From Thioclava nitratireducens (GTDB taxonomy: Bacteria; Pseudomonadota; Alphaproteobacteria; Rhodobacterales; Rhodobacteraceae), in the NCBI RefSeq assembly GCF_001940525.2, contig NZ_CP019437.1, positions 2,839,501 through 2,903,500 of the forward strand: a DNA stretch of 64,000 nt, written 5' to 3'. The notes below the pieces were generated by a model. The model did no database searches, was not told the origin of the DNA, and saw only the letters and a list, made by a program, of their open reading frames with translations. Positions 59,933 to 64,000 of the stretch are shown piece after piece. The position numbers and the translations under genes were made by a program. How positions within the stretch are numbered: position 1 is the first letter of the stretch; each line of letters begins with the position of its first letter.

Positions 59933-60865
59933 ATGGATAAGCCGCGCCTGCCGACCCTGCGCCAACTCGAATATTTCCGCGCCCTCGCGGATGCCGGGAA
60001 CTTCCGCAAAGCGGCCGAGCGTGTCGGCGTGAGTCAGCCCTCGCTGAGCCAGCAGATCGTCAATCTCGAGGACACGCTCGGTGCAGCCCTCGTCGAACGC
60101 GGACGCAGCGGCGCGGTGCTGACGGCTGCCGGGCGCGAGGTGCGCGCGCGGATCGACGGCATTCTCGACGAGGTCGCAGCCCTTGCGGGCCTTGCCGAAC
60201 ATACACGCGCGGGCCTTGCCGGGACCTATCGGCTCGGGGCATCGGCGACATTCGGGCCCTATCTGCTGCCGAGCGTGGTGCGACGGCTCCACGCCGAGCA
60301 CCCCGAGCTGCGCCTGTTCATCCGCGACGGGCAGCCGAGCGCCCTGCTCGACGATCTGCGCGCGGGCCGCCTCGATCTGGTCCTGACGCAGCTGCCGGTG
60401 CTCTCGTCGGATTTCACCGTCACCCGACTGTTCCGCGAACCGCTCCAGCTTGCCGTCGCCGGGGATCATCGCCTTGCGGAGAAGACAAACGTCGAGGATG
60501 CCGATCTCGCGGGCGAGACGCTGCTCGTTCTGTCGAACGGGTTTTCGCTGCATGCCCAGCTTGTCGAGCTGGCGCGCGAGATGAAAACCACCCTGCGGCA
60601 GGATTACGAGGGAAGCAGCCTCGATGCGCTGCGCCAGATGGTGGCGATGAATATGGGCATCACGCTCCTGCCCGCGCTCTATGCCCATTCGGAGGTCGAG
60701 CAGGCCGGACGGGATATCGCCCTCGTGCCCTTCCGGCGCGGGCGGGTGATGCGCTCGATCGGGCTGGTGACCCGGCGCAGCGCGCGCATTCCGCCGGTCT
60801 TCGCCGAGGTGATCCGCGAGGTCGTGCGCACAGACTTTGCCAAGGTGCTTCATCCCGAGAGCTGA
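59933..60865 (+). CDS. LysR-family transcriptional regulator
   Basis: A 310-residue LysR-type regulator: N-terminal HTH (LRQLEYFRALADAGNFRKAAERVGVSQPSLSQQIVNLEDTLG, residues 9-50) and a periplasmic-binding-like effector domain from about residue 95. It resembles the OxyR branch in arrangement (PSLSQQI, GITLLPALYA) but has no cysteine at all, so it cannot be a disulfide sensor. Divergent neighbour is the DUF465 gene; the next gene downstream is an SDR 226 bases away. Target unknown. Confidence 0.88.
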   Translation: MDKPRLPTLRQLEYFRALADAGNFRKAAERVGVSQPSLSQQIVNLEDTLGAALVERGRSGAVLTAAGREVRARIDGILDEVAALAGLAEHTRAGLAGTYRLGASATFGPYLLPSVVRRLHAEHPELRLFIRDGQPSALLDDLRAGRLDLVLTQLPVLSSDFTVTRLFREPLQLAVAGDHRLAEKTNVEDADLAGETLLVLSNGFSLHAQLVELAREMKTTLRQDYEGSSLDALRQMVAMNMGITLLPALYAHSEVEQAGRDIALVPFRRGRVMRSIGLVTRRSARIPPVFAEVIREVVRTDFAKVLHPES

Positions 60866-61091
60866 TTGCCGGGACGCGGGCGACAGGGATGCGGTCACGC
60901 GCCCGTGAAATTGCAGTTCCGGCCCCCTGCCCCTATCGTGCCGCGGCAGCCGCCGATCAGGCGCGCAGGACTGGCCCTATGGGAAATTCCCGACTGGCCC
61001 TGTCGCACCGGCAGACCACGAACACAAGCGGGCCGCGACCGCCGCGCCGAGACGCGTGGCCCGACAGGCGGAAAGACAGGAAGGCCCCTTC

Positions 61092-61844
61092 ATGACCAAG
61101 ACCGCCCTCATCACCGGAGCCACCGCAGGGTTCGGCGACGCAATCGCCCGCCGTTTCGCCCATGAGGGCTGGAAGGTCATCGTGACCGGGCGCCGTCAGG
61201 AACGGCTCGATGCGCTGGTCGAGGCACTCGGCGGACCAGAGGTCGCGCATCCCCTGTGCTTCGACATTCGCGACGAGGCGGCGACGCGTGCAGCGCTCGA
61301 AAGCCTGCCCGAAGGTTTCGCGCAGATCGACGCGCTGATCAACAATGCGGGCCTCGCGCGCGGCACCGCGCCTGCGCAGGACTGCGATCTGGATGACTGG
61401 CGCGCGATGATCGACACCAATATCACCGGGCTCGCGGTGATGACGCGGCTCACGCTGGATCGGCTGATCGCGCGCCGCGGGCTGATCGTGAACCTCGCCT
61501 CGATCGCGGCGAACTGGCCCTATCCGGGCGGCAATGTCTATGGCGGCACGAAAGCCTTCGTGCAGCAGTTCTCGCTTGGGCTGCGCTCGGACCTGTCGGG
61601 CACCGGCGTGCGCGTGACCTCGATCGAGCCGGGCCTATCGGAGAGCGAATTCACCCTCGTGCGCACCGGTGGCGACAAGGCGGCTTATGACAAGCTCTAT
61701 GCCGGGGCCGATCCGCTGCAACCCGAGGATATCGCCGAGAGCATCTACTGGGTCGCCGCCCTGCCCGCGCATGTGAACATCAACTCGATCGAGATCATGC
61801 CGGTGAGCCAGAGCTGGGCGCCGTTCCAGATCCACCGCGAATAG
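61092..61844 (+). CDS. SDR, YdfG-like (3-hydroxy acid dehydrogenase type)
   Basis: A 250-residue short-chain dehydrogenase. TGATAGFG at 8-15, NNAG at 84-87, catalytic S137, Y150 and K154 (NVYGGTKAFVQQF). The phrase GTGVRVTSIEPGLSESEFTLVRTGGD and the end INSIEIMPVSQSWAPFQIHR are characteristic of YdfG, which acts on L-allo-threonine, serine and 3-hydroxy acids with NADP; arginines in VTGRRQERLD support NADP. Start 61092 has AGGAAGG in front. Confidence 0.9.
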   Translation: MTKTALITGATAGFGDAIARRFAHEGWKVIVTGRRQERLDALVEALGGPEVAHPLCFDIRDEAATRAALESLPEGFAQIDALINNAGLARGTAPAQDCDLDDWRAMIDTNITGLAVMTRLTLDRLIARRGLIVNLASIAANWPYPGGNVYGGTKAFVQQFSLGLRSDLSGTGVRVTSIEPGLSESEFTLVRTGGDKAAYDKLYAGADPLQPEDIAESIYWVAALPAHVNINSIEIMPVSQSWAPFQIHRE

Positions 61845-62075
61845 TCCGAAGCAAGCCAGTCGGAACGCGTGCTCGTGGGCATCTCCCTGTGCGGCGGCAT
61901 CGTCTGGTGCTTCGATCTGGCGATGCGCCGGAGCGAGAATATGGTCGCGCCTTGGCTGGGCCGAATATAAGCCCGCAAACGGAAAGGCCGGGCATCCCTG
62001 CCCGACCTTCGCCAATTCCGGCCGCGCCGCGCTCGGATGCGCGCACCGCCGTTTTCGGTCAAGCGCCGGGCAAGC

Positions 62076-63200
62076 TCATTTCGGCATCAGCCGGTAGAGA
62101 GCGCCCTCGCCCGCGTCCTCGATGATCCAGACCTCGCCATTGGGCCCCACGGCCACGTCGCGCACACGCATCTGCAGATTCCAGCGCGCGATCTGGTCCG
62201 ATCCGTCGCCCGCCACCAGCGTCAGCCCCTGCCCGGCGAGCCCGCCGATCAGCATATCGCCTTGCCAGTCGGGAAAGTCGCGGCCCTGATAGACCGCAAG
62301 CCCTGCCGGCGCTATCACCGGCGTCCACCAGAGCTTCGGCGCAGCGAATTCGGGCCGCGTGTCGTGATCCGGGATCGGCTGGCCGGAATAGTGTCGGCCG
62401 TTCGAGACCGCGTTCCAACCGTAATTCCTGCCCTTCTCGATCAGGTTCAGCTCGTCGCCGCCACGCGGGCCCATCTCGTGCTCCCAGAGCTTGCCGTCCG
62501 GCGTAAAAGCGAGGCCGTATTGGTTGCGGTGCCCCTCAGTCCACGTTTCGGCGCGCACACCGCCCGCCCCTTCATGGGGATTGCCGGGCGCGGGCTGACC
62601 TTCGCGGGTCAGGCGCAGGATCTTGCCGCGCGGGTTGCCCGGGTCCTGCGCGGTGTCGGGCTGCATCCGGTCGCCGACCGTGAGATAAAGCATTCCGTCG
62701 GGCCCGAAGGCGACGATCCCGCCCGGCTGACCACGCCCGCCCGGCGTCTGCTGCCAGATCGTCTTCAGCTGCGTGAGCTGGGTGCCATCCAGCACCCCAC
62801 GCGCCAGATGCAGCGCGTTATCCGGCGCGACATAGGTGATATAGACCTCGCGCGTCTCAGCGAAATCGGGCGGCACCGCAACATCGAGCAGCCCGTTCTG
62901 GCCGCTATATTGCACCTCCGGCATGCCGGCCACCGCCTGCGTCTCTCCGCCCGTGACATGCCACATCTTGCCCGCCTTGCCGGTCACCAGCACCGAGCCG
63001 TCGGGCAAGGGCGCGATCGCCCATGGGTTTTCCAGCAGCGCCACCGGCTTGAGGACGAAAGGAAGATCGCGGCTTATCGGCTTCTCGCCCACGTTCTGCG
63101 CGGCGGCAGGCGCGGCAAGGGGCGCAAGGCCGAGGCTCGAGAGGACGGGGATCGTCAGGGCGAGCGCCAGAGCGGCGGGCAGACTCGGAAACGGGTTCAT
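62076..63200 (-). CDS. PQQ-dependent sugar dehydrogenase (soluble, GSDH/Asd type)
   Basis: A 374-residue exported protein. Signal peptide 1-34 (ending APAAAQ), then a six-bladed propeller of the soluble aldose dehydrogenase family. Typical pieces are ENPWAIAPLPDGSVLVTGKAGKM, QNGLLDVAVPPDF, WTEGHRNQYGLAFTPDGKLWEHEMGPRGGDELNLIEKGRNYGW, with the catalytic His and PQQ contacts in the last. Oxidises aldoses in the periplasm using PQQ, which the cell must make or take up. GGAGGTGCTTC before the ATG. Followed by no gene on its strand for 230 bases. Confidence 0.9.
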   Translation of the reverse strand: MNPFPSLPAALALALTIPVLSSLGLAPLAAPAAAQNVGEKPISRDLPFVLKPVALLENPWAIAPLPDGSVLVTGKAGKMWHVTGGETQAVAGMPEVQYSGQNGLLDVAVPPDFAETREVYITYVAPDNALHLARGVLDGTQLTQLKTIWQQTPGGRGQPGGIVAFGPDGMLYLTVGDRMQPDTAQDPGNPRGKILRLTREGQPAPGNPHEGAGGVRAETWTEGHRNQYGLAFTPDGKLWEHEMGPRGGDELNLIEKGRNYGWNAVSNGRHYSGQPIPDHDTRPEFAAPKLWWTPVIAPAGLAVYQGRDFPDWQGDMLIGGLAGQGLTLVAGDGSDQIARWNLQMRVRDVAVGPNGEVWIIEDAGEGALYRLMPK

Positions 63201-63301
63201 GAAGCACCTCCTCCCCTAGAGATGGGGCGGGGGCACGGAATGGGAAGGGCGCGCGATGGCAACGGGTGCGAGGGGCGCAGCCCCTCTGCCTGCGGCATTC
63301 A

Positions 63302-63374
63302 CCCCGGGATATTTCGGCAAGCCCGAGGATTTGAGCGCGCCTCTTTGCTTCGGGTTTGCGAAAATATCCCGGGG
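63302..63374. repeat. GGATATTT/AAATATCC intergenic inverted repeat, copy 2
   Basis: Arms of about 27 bases (63302-63328 and 63348-63374) starting CCCCGGGATATTTCGGCAAG and ending AAATATCCCGGGG, with a few mismatches and a 19-base loop. Same design as 17531-17591. It lies between the J-domain gene (stop at 63412) and the sugar dehydrogenase start. Confidence 0.75.
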
Positions 63375-63411
63375 GGACGCGCGCAGCGCGGGGGGCAGAG
63401 CCCCCCTGCCG

Positions 63412-64000
63412 TCACTTGAAGTTGCGGCTGTCCTTCAGCTGGTCCCAGGCCCAGACGACTTCCTGAAGCATCTCTTCCTGCGAGCGGTCGCCGCCGTTCA
63501 TATCCGGGTGCAGCACCTTGATCAGCGCCTTGTAGCACTTGCGGATCTCGGCCTTGGACATCGAGTCCTTCGCCTCGAGAATGTCGAGCGCGCGGCGTTC
63601 GGTCGGCGGCAGCTTGCGCCCCATCGTCCGGCCCGGGTTCTTCGTGGCGTTGTCGCCGAGGATCTCATGCGGGTCCGAGATGCCGTGACGCGCCCAGCCC
63701 GCCTCTTCCTTGGCCTTGCTGAAGGGCTTCGTGGGCCGCTCCCAGACGGTCGCATTATCCAGGAAAGCCTGGAATTCCTCCTCGGACTGACCTTGGAAAT
63801 AATTCCAGTTCAGATTGTACTCGCGGACGTGGTCCTTGCAGAACCAGTAGTAGTCGTCGAGGATTTTCGGGCTTTTCGGCGCACGGTACTTGCCCGGCTC
63901 GTTGCAGCCTTCCTTGTCGCAGATCCGGGTCGAGGTCTCGAAAGCCCCCGACATGCCGCGTCTGCCACGCGAGCGGCGCTTCTTGTCCGCCGCGGCCGAA
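63412..64000 (-). CDS. J-domain protein, 5' end beyond the window
   Basis: At least 195 residues. The C-terminal 65 residues are a J domain (RRALDILEAKDSMSKAEIRKCYKALIKVLHPDMNGGDRSQEEML) with the HPD triad that stimulates DnaK. In front are CDKEGCNEPGKYRAPKSPKILDDYYWFCKDHVREYN with four cysteines and a histidine, perhaps a metal site. An ATG at 63954 exists, but the frame stays open to the edge with a basic stretch (ADKKRRSRGRRG) that looks coding, so the true start is probably outside. Confidence 0.82.
   Translation of the reverse strand, partial: SAAADKKRRSRGRRGMSGAFETSTRICDKEGCNEPGKYRAPKSPKILDDYYWFCKDHVREYNLNWNYFQGQSEEEFQAFLDNATVWERPTKPFSKAKEEAGWARHGISDPHEILGDNATKNPGRTMGRKLPPTERRALDILEAKDSMSKAEIRKCYKALIKVLHPDMNGGDRSQEEMLQEVVWAWDQLKDSRNFK

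Noticed and set aside
59933..60865. OxyR peroxide sensor
   Set aside because: The protein contains no cysteine, so the OxyR disulfide switch is impossible; kept as a general LysR regulator.

Overview
The window is high-GC alphaproteobacterial chromosome, most likely Rhodobacteraceae (Rhodobacter/Paracoccus/Thioclava relatives). Pointers to this are the PccR-type (ScfR) regulator beside pccB, the betIBA/choXWV pair, the NepR/EcfG general stress pair, GGATATTT/AAATATCC intergenic inverted repeats, and many small Rhodobacteraceae-type lipoproteins. No species can be named from the sequence alone.

Left part (1-29,300): an ordinary metabolic chromosome. A propionyl-CoA carboxylase cluster (pccA, small lipoproteins, pccB, and divergent pccR with TTTGCAA operators) is followed by a nuclease and DoxX. 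Next comes a choline-to-glycine-betaine locus: betI-betB-betA leftward and the choX-(extra periplasmic gene)-choW-choV importer rightward, around one perfect BetI-like palindrome. After it come a DMT exporter, a LysE exporter with its LysG/ArgP-like regulator, cupin, transglutaminase-like, FKBP and YebC genes, an SLC13 permease, a YmdB-like phosphodiesterase, a lone ASKHA/2Fe-2S corrinoid activator and a fasciclin protein.

Middle (29,358-45,238): a 15.9 kb integrative element inserted in the anticodon loop of a tRNA-Gly(CCC) gene. The 5' half of the tRNA is at 29,328-29,366 and the 3' half at 45,230-45,273. They share only TTCCCAAGC and would rejoin into a normal tRNA. Neither junction rebuilds the gene, but the element carries its own intact tRNA-Gly(CCC) at 30,703-30,776. 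It encodes a tyrosine integrase, an AlpA-like protein, an AEP-type primase/helicase, a DUF4055 portal, a terminase small subunit and a terminase large subunit split into ATPase and nuclease genes. I see no capsid, tail or lysis gene, so it looks like a phage satellite or a reduced prophage. Its cargo is defence-like: a PIN nuclease next to the tRNA, a Vsr/cytosine methyltransferase/PD-(D/E)XK restriction set, and an AT-rich HEPN (Rx4H) gene. A 600-base gap next to the primase has nested inverted repeats and could be a replication origin.

Right part (45,274-64,000): a general-stress-response neighbourhood. It holds an HWE/HisKA_2-like histidine kinase, a Crp/Fnr regulator and a DUF6894 gene (leftward), an MFS transporter whose expected start codon is ATC, a BON protein and nepR (rightward), ecfG (convergent with nepR) and several small membrane proteins. 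Two palindromic GGAAC-N17-GTTCC sequences look like EcfG promoters, and one lies between divergent genes. Then follow MscS, a Gfo/Idh/MocA oxidoreductase, two SDRs, a Na/Pi cotransporter, a CPBP protease, small conserved proteins, a LysR regulator, a PQQ-type sugar dehydrogenase and a J-domain protein cut by the window end.
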